Positions 18,851 through 27,720 of a stretch of DNA of 64,000 bases are shown in pieces. The stretch comes from Argonema galeatum A003/A1 (lineage in GTDB: Bacteria; Cyanobacteriota; Cyanobacteriia; Cyanobacteriales; Aerosakkonemataceae): the NCBI RefSeq assembly GCF_023333595.1, contig NZ_JAIQZM010000031.1, forward strand, positions 1 to 64,000, read 5' to 3'. A program made the position numbers and the translations under genes. Below the pieces are notes generated by a model that was not told the DNA's origin, searched no databases, and saw only the letters and a program-made list of their open reading frames with translations. Position 1 is the first letter of the stretch. Each line of letters begins with the position of its first letter.

Positions 18851-19333
18851 TTTGGTCAGATGTCAGTAGTCAATAGTCAATAGTCATTGGTCATCAGTCA
18901 TTAGTCAATAGTTATATGGAATCCGGGTTTATTATCCCACTTTTAATTTTTGGCCTAAACATTGTAGGGACAATTCATGAATTGTCCCTACACTCGATTG
19001 AGATAAGAGGGGTCATTGCAGAGGATTCAGTATCATATCCTGTCCGGTTGCATCGGTAGTGTAAGAGTGATACGGCAAATTGTCTGTTGTCATCCTGGGT
19101 TGAATTTTTACCGCAGATGAAGACAGATTAACGCCGATTAACGCAGATAAGAGAGCGATTTTTCTCTTGCAATCAATGCGTAAGGACATGATATGATCGC
19201 GCATCTGGCATCGGGCTTTGGGAAATTTTAAGTTGAAGAAAAAGGAGAAGATTTATTTTGAATTTTAAATCTGAAATCTGAAATCTAAAATTAGTCATTG
19301 GGTCCCTAATGACTAATAACTACTGACCGATCG
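18851..19333. other. Repeat-rich intergenic region
   Basis: No gene is supported. It contains AGTCATTAGTCAATAGTC-type heptamer relatives (about 18857-18915), a perfect 30-bp palindrome at 18963-18992 (arms TGTAGGGACAATTCA) and another AAATCTGAAATCT tract at about 19265-19290. The region includes the upstream area of purC and the downstream area of the cyclase gene. Confidence 0.6.
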
Positions 19334-21946
19334 CTATTTGGTTGTCATGCTGTAAACGCCATCCCAAGACTCAGGGGGTGGGTCTAAGAGATATTTTTGG
19401 GCGCGTTCTAGGTGGACGGCGATCGCTTGGTCAAAGGAACGGATTTTCTGAGCGTTCTCAAAATTGGCGATCGCGCCAAAGAAGTCCCTAGCTAAGTAAG
19501 CTTCTCGTCCCGCACCGTAATGTGCTAAAAATTCTTGCTCTGAGTCCTTAAGAGGTTGAGTGCAATTGCCAATCAACTCGTAGATAGTCACAGCTTCGTG
19601 TTTTCCCTTGACCCTGATTTTGTCGAGTTCGCGCACCCAGATGCGATCGCCGCAGAGGTTATAGGTAAACTCGCTCAAAATAATATCGCAACCATATTCC
19701 TTAGTGACACCCTCCAACCGAGAACTTAGGTTAACGCCATCTCCAATCACCGTATAATCCATTCGTTTTTGCGAACCAATATTCCCCGAAACCACATCTC
19801 CCGAACTAATACCAATCCCAATGTGGATTTGCGGCTGAGCGGCAATAATACGCCGATGGTTAAATATAGCAAGACGCCGACGCATATCCAGCGCCGTTTG
19901 AATAGCCAACCAGGCATGATCCTTTAATGGTAGAGGCGCACCAAAAACAGCCATCAGAGCATCCCCAATAAACTTATCCAACGTGCCTTCGTGGTTAAAG
20001 ACTGCCTCTACCATTGTTTCAAAGTACTGATTCAGCAGCGATACAACTTTAGCCGCTCCCAAATTTTCCGTCAGAGTGGTGTAGCCCCGAATATCGGAAA
20101 ATAAAATCGTCACTTCCTTGCGTTCGCCTACCATCAAGGAATCTTCCGCCTGTGCCATCACTCGTTCGGCTACGCCGGGTGTCATGTAGCGGTACAGAGT
20201 GGTTTTCATGCGTTTTTCTTGAGAGATATCCTCTAACACCACTAAACCACCTCGGACGCCTCCTTCTGGATTAGTTAGCGGGTTGACTGTCAGATTGATA
20301 CTGCGTTCTATTTCTTGGACTTTTTCCTTGGGTACGTAAGCGGGGGTTGGTACGGAACCGTCATTTGTAGCGAGTTCGTTCCAGGGTATAAAGATATCGG
20401 GTTTGGTGCGATCGCGAATTGCCAGAATGTAGGATATTGTATCGTCTTCAGCATTTGGCTGATGGTTGTTTTCTCCTACTTCCTTATTCTGTGGAGGGTC
20501 TACCCACAAACCTACCGTCAAGCTTTGTTCTGGCACGTAATGCTTCGCCGCATTTTTCAGGCTATCCTGTAGCCGCATTTGCAGATTCTCGATCGGCACG
20601 ACCTCCCAGACAAGGCGACTTATCAGCTTTTGTTCCCAAATCTGCTTGTGGCTTTTACCGCTAGTTTGTTGCAGGGGGCAACCCAGCAATTCCAGAGCTG
20701 CATCGTTTATAGTCACGATTCGGCCTTGCATATCGGTGGAAATCACCGCATCTGAAAGGCTTTGCAGGATATCTTTTTGATATTGCTTTTCAAGAAGAAC
20801 ATTTTCAAATAGTTTGGCATTTTCCAGGGCGATCCCAGCTTGAATATTAAACGCCCGCATAAATTCTTCATCCGAGCTGGTGAAGCTGCCTTGGTTTTTG
20901 TTAATTAACTGCGTAACGCCGATCAAGTGGCTACTGGAGTTAAAAACGGGCAGACAGAGTATATTCCGGGTGACATAGCCGGTACGCTTGTCTGTGGTGG
21001 GGTCGAAGCGGGGGTCTTTGTAGGCGTCGGGGATATTCAGCGGCCCCCCCGTAGAGGCGACGTAGCCTGCGATTCCCCTGTTAGCGGGAATGCGGATTTC
21101 CAGCACAGTGTTGCCATCTGCGGCGGCAACTTTTGTCCACAGCTCGTCGGTTTCTTTGCTGAGTAAGAATAGGGTACTGCGATCGGCCTGCATCAGGTTA
21201 CGGGCTTGATCCATTACAGAGCGCAAAGTAGTCTCCAGGTCAAGACTCTGGCCGAGAGTTTGGGTAGCTTTTAGTAGTGCAGCTGCGCCGCGTTGGTTGC
21301 GGGCGGCGACATAGAAGGACTGACAGCTTTCCAGGATGATGCCGATGCTGGCCGCAAAATCGCGAAATATCTCTTCGTCTTCGCTATTGAAGGGGATATT
21401 GCTAGCTTTGTTAGTTAGCTGAACTACGGCTACTATCTGCTCTTTGCTGCTCAAAACCGGCATACACAGGATGTTGCGGGTGTAATAGTTAGTCTGTTTA
21501 TCTAATTCTGGATTAAATAGAGGGTGATTGTAGGCATCGGGGATATTGAGGGATTCGCCAGTGGTGGCTACGTGACCGGCAATGCCAACATTCATCGGTA
21601 GGCGTATTTCAATAGGCTTTTCACCTTCTCCTTGTGATATTTTCGACCATAGTTGGCCTTTATCAACGTCTACCAAAAAGATCGTGGTGCGATCTGCCTG
21701 GAGAATTTGGCCGATTTTGAGCGTAATGGCCTCTAGAGTCCTCTCCAGCATCGTTTCTAGGGCTTCATCGTTGATTAGATCGATCGCTCTCAGAAATTGC
21801 TGGAATTCAGCGGTGATAAAGTCGAGCAGGCAGACAAATTCCGGAACGGAAAGAGTCTTGACTCGCTGCATCAGCGCATCGGTGCGATGCACTTGAGTCA
21901 GCTGAGTCAACGTCGCCAGGACGCTACCAGTGTTCGAGAGTGTCAT
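19334..21946 (-). CDS. Adenylate cyclase with two GAF domains and PAS
   Basis: In this 870-residue protein, GAF1 is at about 60-210 and GAF2 at 230-380; both carry the NIPDAY and TRNILC motifs. PAS follows at about 390-540, then a class III cyclase domain at about 605-790. Metal-binding aspartates are in FSDIRGYT and FIGDALMAVFG; the Lys in LDKFIGD and Thr in YTVIGDG favour ATP over GTP, and NLSSRLE supplies the transition-state Asn and Arg. It makes cAMP in response to small-molecule or redox signals sensed by the GAF domains. A short insertion NPEGGVRGGL in the PAS-cyclase linker resembles repeat-derived sequence. TTTTAGA heptamers abut the ATG. Confidence 0.92.
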   Translation of the reverse strand: MTLSNTGSVLATLTQLTQVHRTDALMQRVKTLSVPEFVCLLDFITAEFQQFLRAIDLINDEALETMLERTLEAITLKIGQILQADRTTIFLVDVDKGQLWSKISQGEGEKPIEIRLPMNVGIAGHVATTGESLNIPDAYNHPLFNPELDKQTNYYTRNILCMPVLSSKEQIVAVVQLTNKASNIPFNSEDEEIFRDFAASIGIILESCQSFYVAARNQRGAAALLKATQTLGQSLDLETTLRSVMDQARNLMQADRSTLFLLSKETDELWTKVAAADGNTVLEIRIPANRGIAGYVASTGGPLNIPDAYKDPRFDPTTDKRTGYVTRNILCLPVFNSSSHLIGVTQLINKNQGSFTSSDEEFMRAFNIQAGIALENAKLFENVLLEKQYQKDILQSLSDAVISTDMQGRIVTINDAALELLGCPLQQTSGKSHKQIWEQKLISRLVWEVVPIENLQMRLQDSLKNAAKHYVPEQSLTVGLWVDPPQNKEVGENNHQPNAEDDTISYILAIRDRTKPDIFIPWNELATNDGSVPTPAYVPKEKVQEIERSINLTVNPLTNPEGGVRGGLVVLEDISQEKRMKTTLYRYMTPGVAERVMAQAEDSLMVGERKEVTILFSDIRGYTTLTENLGAAKVVSLLNQYFETMVEAVFNHEGTLDKFIGDALMAVFGAPLPLKDHAWLAIQTALDMRRRLAIFNHRRIIAAQPQIHIGIGISSGDVVSGNIGSQKRMDYTVIGDGVNLSSRLEGVTKEYGCDIILSEFTYNLCGDRIWVRELDKIRVKGKHEAVTIYELIGNCTQPLKDSEQEFLAHYGAGREAYLARDFFGAIANFENAQKIRSFDQAIAVHLERAQKYLLDPPPESWDGVYSMTTK

Positions 21947-21950
21947 AAGA

Positions 21951-21976
21951 ATTTTAGATTTTAGATTTTAGATTTA
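21951..21976. repeat. Heptameric tandem repeat upstream of the cyclase gene
   Basis: TTTTAGA units begin five bases upstream of the ATG at 21946. Confidence 0.75.
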
Positions 21977-22024
21977 GTGGGGAGTGGGGGCGTGGGGAAG
22001 TGGTGACTTCCTCTCCCTACTACT

Positions 22025-22099
22025 GTAAGGGCGAAGCATTTTTGCCAATAAATTTCGATGCTTAGTCAAAAGTTATCTCCAAAAATGCTTCGCCCCTAC
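22025..22099. repeat. Dispersed hairpin element
   Basis: The inverted ends GTAAGGGCGAAGCATTTTTG and CAAAAATGCTTCGCCCCTAC lie 40 bp apart. A diverged relative is at about 15171-15241. The remaining gap 22100-22275 contains ACTACCT and CCCCTAG short tandem repeats and no gene. Confidence 0.6.
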
Positions 22100-22275
22100 T
22101 CCCTACTACCTACTACCTACTACCTATTTTGGGTAAGGCAACCTACTACGAATGTATCTGCTTAGCTTCTTAGGAACAAGGTATTTTCAAATTTCCCTCT
22201 TCCCTCTAGCCCTCTGCCCCTAGCCCATTTTGACTTTTGAATGAGTGACTTTTGAATGAGTGACTTTTTTAGCCC

Positions 22276-23385
22276 CTAGCTAGTCCCTTTTTGATAATAG
22301 CGTTGCAGTTGACGGGTGGCGGCTGCCCAGCCCCACCGTTCTGCTTCTTGGCGAGCGTTTTGACGTACTGTTTCGCGTTCTTCTGGATTGGCTAGCAGGC
22401 GTTGGGTAGCGGCGATCGCACCTTGTTCGTCGGTGGGGTCAAATAAGTAGCCGTTGATTCCATCTGTCACGATGTCGGGAATGCCACCTGAACGCGCTGC
22501 TACGACTGGACACCCGGCTGCCATTGCTTCTAGCAACACTAATCCCAATGTTTCGGTGCGGGAGGGGAATATAAAGGCGTCGGCAGAAGCATAAGCGGAG
22601 GTGAGTTCTCGGCCTCGCAGATAGCCAACAAAATTGGTGGGTGTTCCGGCGAAGAGTTTCTCTAAGGCTTCTCGATTGGGGCCATCTCCTACTAAAGCTA
22701 GGCGGGCGTCTGGTATGGCTTCTAGGACGGGTTTGATGCGATCGATTTCTTTTTCGGCACCCAGACGACCTACATACAGCAGCAAGGGGCTATCTGGGTG
22801 TCCTTGACTGAGATGCGATCGCATTTCTCTACTTGCTAAGTCGGGATGAAACAATTCTGTATCGACTCCCCGCTGCCACAAATCTACCCTTTCAATGCCG
22901 TGGCTTCTCAGTTCCTGCACCATCGCCATTGAAGTACAGAGATTCAAGTCTGCTTGATTATGGGCTGATTTAAGTAGTTCCCACAACAAACCTTCCAGCA
23001 TTCCCCATCCATAGTGTTGCAAATACTGCGGTAGATGGGTATGGTAAGACGCCACTAAGGGAATTTTCAGCATTTTTCCGTAGAACAAACCGGCTAATCC
23101 CAAAATAGCTGGGTTAACGACGTGAATGATATCTGGCTTCCATTCTTCTAGGGCGTGACCGATCGCCGGACGCGGTACTGCCATTTTTAATTCTGGATAC
23201 ATTGGTAGCGGGAAGCCGGGAACTCCATAAATTTTGGCTCCTTTATATTCCGGCACACCATAATCGGGCGAAAAAATTAATACTTTGTCGCCGTTACGCT
23301 GTAAATGATCGATCGTATGGCACAGGCGCGTTACGATGCCATCAATCTTGGGCAAAAACGTTTCGGTGAATAGGGCAATTCGCAT
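22276..23385 (-). CDS. sqdX: Sulfoquinovosyltransferase SqdX
   Basis: This 369-residue GT4-type glycosyltransferase starts MRIALFTETFLPKIDGIV, and has GVDTELFHP, YVGRLGAEKEIDRIKP and the donor-site motif SRTETLGLVLLEAMAAG. It moves sulfoquinovose from UDP-sulfoquinovose to diacylglycerol, forming the thylakoid lipid SQDG. It is last in the operon sqdB-DUF4291-sqdX, 13 bp after the preceding gene. The stop codon lies at the start of a GGGGCTA-type tract (about 22264-22285). Confidence 0.93.
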   Translation of the reverse strand: MRIALFTETFLPKIDGIVTRLCHTIDHLQRNGDKVLIFSPDYGVPEYKGAKIYGVPGFPLPMYPELKMAVPRPAIGHALEEWKPDIIHVVNPAILGLAGLFYGKMLKIPLVASYHTHLPQYLQHYGWGMLEGLLWELLKSAHNQADLNLCTSMAMVQELRSHGIERVDLWQRGVDTELFHPDLASREMRSHLSQGHPDSPLLLYVGRLGAEKEIDRIKPVLEAIPDARLALVGDGPNREALEKLFAGTPTNFVGYLRGRELTSAYASADAFIFPSRTETLGLVLLEAMAAGCPVVAARSGGIPDIVTDGINGYLFDPTDEQGAIAATQRLLANPEERETVRQNARQEAERWGWAAATRQLQRYYQKGTS

Positions 23386-23398
23386 AAAAAACTGGTTA

Positions 23399-24037
23399 TT
23401 AAGGATCTGATAATCCTAGCTTTTTGGCAATGTCGGAATTGGTAACGGGATACAACAACTCGCGGGGTGTCAGCAAATTTGTCAAATCACCGCTTTTGTA
23501 TTGATGCTGTTGTTGCACAAATTCTGAGATATCTTCGATGTCGATAATCCATTCTGTTGCATAACGGGATAAAATTTCACCCCGCAAACCTAGCTGGATA
23601 GCGCGTCGTTCGAGTTTTGCGCCGCTAGGATGACGATCCCGGTCCCATTGCAGTCGAACTGATGAGTGTTTAACAGCTTTTTTCCATTCTGCTTCGCTAC
23701 TATACAAATCTGGGATGTAGCTGGAATGAACGATATTTGCCAAAATACCATCAAAGGCCGATCGTTTTAACTTCACCGCGAGAATTACTTCTTGTCCTGG
23801 TTTTGTTCCCCATTCGGAACGATACATCATCCAGAGAAAGTTAGGTTTGATCCAACTCATGCGGTTGAGGTTAAATTCACCGCCGAAATAGCCGTGTGAG
23901 GCGGCAAAGTGGCCGATCGCCTGTCGATAAGCTTGATAGACAACAACAGAATTATCGTCAAACTGGGCTATAATATGATGACCTGTGTTTGGCGATCGGC
24001 TCACTTGCGCTAAATACGGTTCTGTTACCAGCCTCAC
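23399..24037 (-). CDS. DUF4291-family protein
   Basis: This 212-residue protein has the family's landmarks: IIAQFDDNSVVVYQAYR near the N-terminus, MSWIKPNFLWMMYRSEWGT in the middle and SVRLQWDRDRHPSG followed by RAIQLGLRGE. The molecular function of DUF4291 is not established as far as I know. The conserved polar and aromatic residues suggest an enzyme. The start is GTG at 24037. It is packed between sqdB (15-bp gap) and sqdX (13-bp gap), so it should be co-transcribed with sulfolipid genes. Whether it acts in that pathway or is a passenger is open. Confidence 0.85.
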   Translation of the reverse strand: MRLVTEPYLAQVSRSPNTGHHIIAQFDDNSVVVYQAYRQAIGHFAASHGYFGGEFNLNRMSWIKPNFLWMMYRSEWGTKPGQEVILAVKLKRSAFDGILANIVHSSYIPDLYSSEAEWKKAVKHSSVRLQWDRDRHPSGAKLERRAIQLGLRGEILSRYATEWIIDIEDISEFVQQQHQYKSGDLTNLLTPRELLYPVTNSDIAKKLGLSDP

Positions 24038-24052
24038 AAAAATAGAATCCTA

Positions 24053-26248
24053 CTATCTGTGCCAAGAAACTTTGGGCAGAATTTGGTTTTTATCAACGCG
24101 GTGTTGATACTTGACCGCAAAGTTTAATAGAGAATCGATCAGTGCCTCTGAGAGATAATGAGGCTGCAATCCGAGACTTAACAAACTGGTGTTTTTAGCG
24201 TTGAAGTAATGTTCTTCTTTTTCAATTCTGGGGTTATCCAGATGATTGATTTCTACATCGAGTCCGAGGGAATGACTTGCTTTTTTGACCATCATGGCTA
24301 AGTCGCCAACGCTAAACATTTCGGTGAATTGGTTGAAAACGCGGAATTCACCGGCAGCTGCTGGGTTTGCGATCGCAATTTCCATACATCGCACGGTATC
24401 GCGAATATCCAAGAAACCGCGAGTTTGTCCGCCTTTACCATACACTGTAATCGGATGTCCGATCGCAGCTTGAATGCAGAACCGATTCAGGGCTGTGCCA
24501 AAAACACCATCGTAGTCGAGGCGGTTAATCAGCAGTTCGTCCATGCCAGTTTCTTCCGTCAGCACGCCATAAACGACACCCTGATTCAAGTCTGTGGCAC
24601 GTAAACCCCACATCCGACAGGCAAAGTGGATGTTGTGACTGTCGTGAACTTTAGAGTTACCGCACCAAACAGGCTTGCCATTGCGACGAACCAGTACAAT
24701 ACCGTCTCCCGGCACTTCACAACAATAAACCTGTCCGCAGTAATCTTCCATCCAGTCGTTCGGTTCTTCGGGGAATTGATTAACTTGGCAAATAGTCGAT
24801 TTGGTGATATTTACCCGATATTCGTTCCCAAAACGAGATACATTGGCTGAAAGACCCAACTTGATCGCAATTTCCTGGACATCATCTGCCAGTTGACGAG
24901 AAACTGTATAATAACGCCCGTAATCCTTTTCTCGGTTCATCCAAGTTCCGTCACCTTCCATCAAAGCATCGAAGAGAATTCGTAGCTGACGGCGCGACAG
25001 ATTGAGTAACTCTTTGGGAATGTGTTTGTCGTAGCTTTTACCCAGATGTTTCAGGTAAACAGCCAATTGCGTGCTGAAGAGATAGTGAACTATCAAATCG
25101 CTGTCTTTAATTGGATAAGCGCTATAACTGCATCCAATAGCATCGGCAATTCGCCCCAATGCTAAGGCAACTTGGTCGGAGTGAGGACCCGATTTCTGAG
25201 GTACGGCAATCCGATTTGGCGCTTTCTTGCGTCCACTATCGACTGAGCCTTCCGCAATATACCATCCTAAAAAGCACAACCAATCATCCATCCGGATCTC
25301 GACTGGTGGTTTGGTTGTGGGAACGTATCCGCCGTTTAGGTAGCTGTATCCGGGTAAGGTAAACGTCGCTACTTCTTCTCCTTCCCACTCACAACCGATG
25401 TGGTAGCGGTTGTACTTATGCAGGATTTCACCAGCAACCTCGAAGCGCATCTGTTCGCTGTCATCGCGCTTTTTGTACGAAGTCACCATGCGATGATTTG
25501 GGGTGACACATAAATCGAGTCGCCGTCCCTCCAGGCAGTACATCTGTCCTTCGTAATAGTAGGACATTAAAGCTGTCGGTTTTGCGTAGACTAGCTGTGC
25601 TGAGGACAACTGTCTGGTGGCAACCTCATCTTCTGGACTAACATCTTTGAATAGTTTCCAGCCATTGCGCGTTAAGACTTCTGTTTGGTCGTCATAACAC
25701 AGGTGGTAGAAACTGCCTGGTTGCTTAGGATACGGAAGCGTATCTTTGCGACCGTTATGCTCGATCGTGATGTAACCTTCTTCGATGTCGATGTTGGGCG
25801 TACCGTACTCGCCCATCGTTCCCAATTTCACCAAGTGGCAATCTGGGAAATCTTCCCTCATGGCGTATAGGAGATTCAGCGTACCGACAACGTTGTTAAC
25901 CTGAGTAAGTACGGCGTGTTCGCGATCGATCATCGAGAAAGGGGCCGATCGCTGTTCGCCAAAATGTACTATTGCCTCTGGCTCAAACTTGTGCAGCGTT
26001 TTGCTCAAGAAATCGTAGTTGGTGATATCGCCAATAAACAGGTCAATGGATTTGCCTGTAAGATCGCGCCAGCGCTGGAGGCGGTGCTGGATGGGTGCGA
26101 TCGGCGTGAGGGTCTCAACGCAAAGCTCTAAATCCCAGTGTCGCCGCACTAGGCTATCCAAAATGGCGACCTCATAACCTCGGTTGGAAAGGTAGAGTGC
26201 AGTTGCCCAACCACAATAGCCATCGCCACCAATAACCAGGACTCTCAT
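24053..26248 (-). CDS. sqdB: UDP-sulfoquinovose synthase SqdB interrupted by an intein
   Basis: The ATG at 26248 begins MRVLVIGGDGYCGWATALYL, the expected SqdB start with its NAD-binding glycine motif; a 20-residue TTG extension to 26308 is unlikely. Removing the 348-residue intein (24656-25699) leaves 383 residues, the normal SqdB length. The enzyme is an SDR-type NAD-dependent protein that joins sulfite to UDP-glucose to give UDP-sulfoquinovose. The catalytic Thr lies in KLGTMGEYG. The YxxxK motif is split: GSFYHL ends the N-extein and SKVHDSHNIHF starts the C-extein. Activity therefore requires splicing. It is first gene of the sqd operon. Confidence 0.95.
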   Translation of the reverse strand: MRVLVIGGDGYCGWATALYLSNRGYEVAILDSLVRRHWDLELCVETLTPIAPIQHRLQRWRDLTGKSIDLFIGDITNYDFLSKTLHKFEPEAIVHFGEQRSAPFSMIDREHAVLTQVNNVVGTLNLLYAMREDFPDCHLVKLGTMGEYGTPNIDIEEGYITIEHNGRKDTLPYPKQPGSFYHLCYDDQTEVLTRNGWKLFKDVSPEDEVATRQLSSAQLVYAKPTALMSYYYEGQMYCLEGRRLDLCVTPNHRMVTSYKKRDDSEQMRFEVAGEILHKYNRYHIGCEWEGEEVATFTLPGYSYLNGGYVPTTKPPVEIRMDDWLCFLGWYIAEGSVDSGRKKAPNRIAVPQKSGPHSDQVALALGRIADAIGCSYSAYPIKDSDLIVHYLFSTQLAVYLKHLGKSYDKHIPKELLNLSRRQLRILFDALMEGDGTWMNREKDYGRYYTVSRQLADDVQEIAIKLGLSANVSRFGNEYRVNITKSTICQVNQFPEEPNDWMEDYCGQVYCCEVPGDGIVLVRRNGKPVWCGNSKVHDSHNIHFACRMWGLRATDLNQGVVYGVLTEETGMDELLINRLDYDGVFGTALNRFCIQAAIGHPITVYGKGGQTRGFLDIRDTVRCMEIAIANPAAAGEFRVFNQFTEMFSVGDLAMMVKKASHSLGLDVEINHLDNPRIEKEEHYFNAKNTSLLSLGLQPHYLSEALIDSLLNFAVKYQHRVDKNQILPKVSWHR
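24656..25699 (-). other. Intein with LAGLIDADG homing endonuclease in SqdB
   Basis: This is a 348-residue in-frame insert. Block A starts at Cys1 (CYDDQTEVLTRNGWKLF), block B is LCVTPNHRMV with the TxxH pattern, and the endonuclease motifs are CFLGWYIAEGSV and LRILFDALMEGDGTW with acidic residues in place. The C-terminal blocks are YCCEVPGDGIVLVRRNGKP and WCGN, followed by Ser as the +1 extein residue. The penultimate residue is Gly rather than the usual His, which occurs in some splicing-competent inteins. Full splicing and endonuclease domains suggest a recent or maintained element. It sits inside the active-site YxxxK motif. Confidence 0.95.
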
Positions 26249-26330
26249 CTTTCTAAAATCTTGTTGACTGACACTCGCTAAATCTACCAGGTTTGGGTAC
26301 ACTCTCAACTAAGAAAATGTAGGGCGTCGG

Positions 26331-26452
26331 GAGTGGGGGAGTGGGGGAGTGGGAGAGTGGGAGAGTGGGGGAGTGGGAGAGTGGGAGAGTGGGGGAGGGG
26401 GAGAGTGGGGGAGTGGGAGAGTGGGGGAGTGGGAGAGTGGGAGAGTGGGGGA
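26331..26452. repeat. G-rich tandem repeat between cpcT and sqdB
   Basis: About 120 bp of GGGAGAGT and GGGGGAGT units in changing order. On the plus strand it has many closely spaced G-runs. It separates cpcT from the downstream sqd operon on the minus strand. A C-rich relative is at about 45426-45482. Confidence 0.8.
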
Positions 26453-26506
26453 ATTATTATGTACATTTTCTCCCGCTCTCCCGATCTTTCCCTAGCCCAA
26501 GTGCCT

Positions 26507-27097
26507 CTACAGTTTTATCTCGTCGGCAAAGGTAGCCCAGCGGACGAAGTAGAAGGGGCCAGCTACAGAACCCCAGATATGTTCGTCGGTTTCTGGGTCG
26601 CGTCCGCGATCGAGACTGATAAACTTTTCCTCATCAATCTCGAATTCGCTATCCAGGTAGGTGTTTCTGCCGTTGCGAAACACCATGCAACTTTTACCTG
26701 GTTCCACCCTACCTTTGAAGCAGCTGCCAGTCCACTCTACAATCATGTTGCAGCCCGGTAATTTCTCTAATTGGTCTGCTTTGAGGTTTTGCAGTTGCTT
26801 CTTGTCGCGTGAGGCTCCGTAGAACTTTTCTTCTTCCTTGACCGTGTAATTTTCAATTTCGATGTGCTTCCCCGTATTGAGCAATTTCAGAACTCGCACG
26901 CGGTAAGGGTTATTCAGGGTATAGTCGTAGGCTTGTTCCACAAAGAAACCTACGCCGGATAGGACTTCTAGGGGTAAGGGACGCATACAAACGCGAATGT
27001 GGGCATAAAATGGCGGATTTTCAAAGGCTTGGGCTTGGTTGCTGAAGTCTGCTGCCATCAAGCGAGCTAAAGTGGCAAGATCCGTGGAATGAGTCAT
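26507..27097 (-). CDS. cpcT: Phycocyanobilin lyase CpcT
   Basis: This 196-residue CpcT/CpeT-family protein contains LARLMAADFSNQAQAFENPP, FVEQAYDYTLNNPYRVRV, LPGCNMIVEW and EWTGSCFKGRVEPGKSC. CpcT attaches phycocyanobilin to Cys-153/155 of phycocyanin beta, acting on phycobilisome assembly in the cytoplasm. Length is typical and the ATG at 27097 is well supported. It is divergent from the downstream small gene and separated from sqdB by the G-rich repeat. Confidence 0.93.
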   Translation of the reverse strand: MTHSTDLATLARLMAADFSNQAQAFENPPFYAHIRVCMRPLPLEVLSGVGFFVEQAYDYTLNNPYRVRVLKLLNTGKHIEIENYTVKEEEKFYGASRDKKQLQNLKADQLEKLPGCNMIVEWTGSCFKGRVEPGKSCMVFRNGRNTYLDSEFEIDEEKFISLDRGRDPETDEHIWGSVAGPFYFVRWATFADEIKL

Positions 27098-27302
27098 TCT
27101 TTGTTAAAGTGTGCTTGTTCGGAACGATCGCAAGTCATTTTAACAAAATGCCATCTTGGACATAACTGTGACTTCGATCGCATATTAGTCCAGTTTGACT
27201 CACCGATCGCCATTAGTATTATCACCGAGGAGATATCGGCAGAATCACCCACCATCAAAGGAAACAGAGGGATGATAAAGATGTCGAGTTCAAAGCAACC
27301 CC

Positions 27303-27518
27303 ATGTCCCCAGTTAACCTCCTCCCCGGCGCAATCGAAGAACTAATCGCTACCGTTACCGACACCCACCGCCTCACCAAAGCCGATCGTTATGGTATGAT
27401 GGCTGCGATCCTGGACGAGTCCACCACAGATGAACAACGCGGCTGTCTCGATCGCCTCATTCGCTCTCTCGTCAAAGGTCGCATTCAAGTAGCTGACGAA
27501 TTATCAATAGTAATGTAA
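27303..27518 (+). CDS. Conserved small cyanobacterial protein, 71 aa
   Basis: The sequence (LLPGAIEELIATVTDTHRLT, then DRYGMMAAILDE and DRLIRSLVKGRIQVADELS) resembles small all-helical proteins I have seen as conserved hypotheticals in cyanobacteria. It has no signal peptide and no known domain. The ATG start at 27303 is the only reasonable choice. It is divergent from cpcT. Function unknown. Confidence 0.7.
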   Translation: MSPVNLLPGAIEELIATVTDTHRLTKADRYGMMAAILDESTTDEQRGCLDRLIRSLVKGRIQVADELSIVM

Positions 27519-27616
27519 ATAGCAGACTGATTTTGCGGAACTCGACACTCCTAGCAAATCAACATTTAGCGCTTCCCTAACCGATTAATACCAAATCCGG
27601 CTTAAACTACCCCCTT

Positions 27617-27660
27617 TTTCTTGAAACCCGCGCAGGCGGGTTTTGGTTGTGTAGCCGCGA
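27617..27660. repeat. Dispersed hairpin repeat
   Basis: AACCCGCGCAGGCGGGTT forms a stem-loop followed by TTGGTTGTGTAGCC. A variant with the same tail occurs at about 60806-60850. It lies 60 bp upstream of the next gene and might act as a terminator for the 71-aa gene. Confidence 0.5.
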
Positions 27661-27720
27661 ATGAGAGTCGTCTTTCTTTATATCTTCTCTTGTACCCAAA
27701 ATTTATTAATAACACCTCCT

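Noticed and set aside
19013-19204. 63-codon frame in the purC-cyclase gap
   Set aside because: Mostly repeat-derived sequence; no ribosome site and no similarity known to me.
24656-25699. SqdB insert as an ordinary domain fusion
   Set aside because: The splice-junction residues, block B and paired LAGLIDADG motifs fit an intein, and the insert splits a catalytic motif.
26333-26761. 142-codon frame starting in the G-rich repeat
   Set aside because: The first 40 codons are repeat translation (GEWGSGRV) and the rest is antisense to cpcT.
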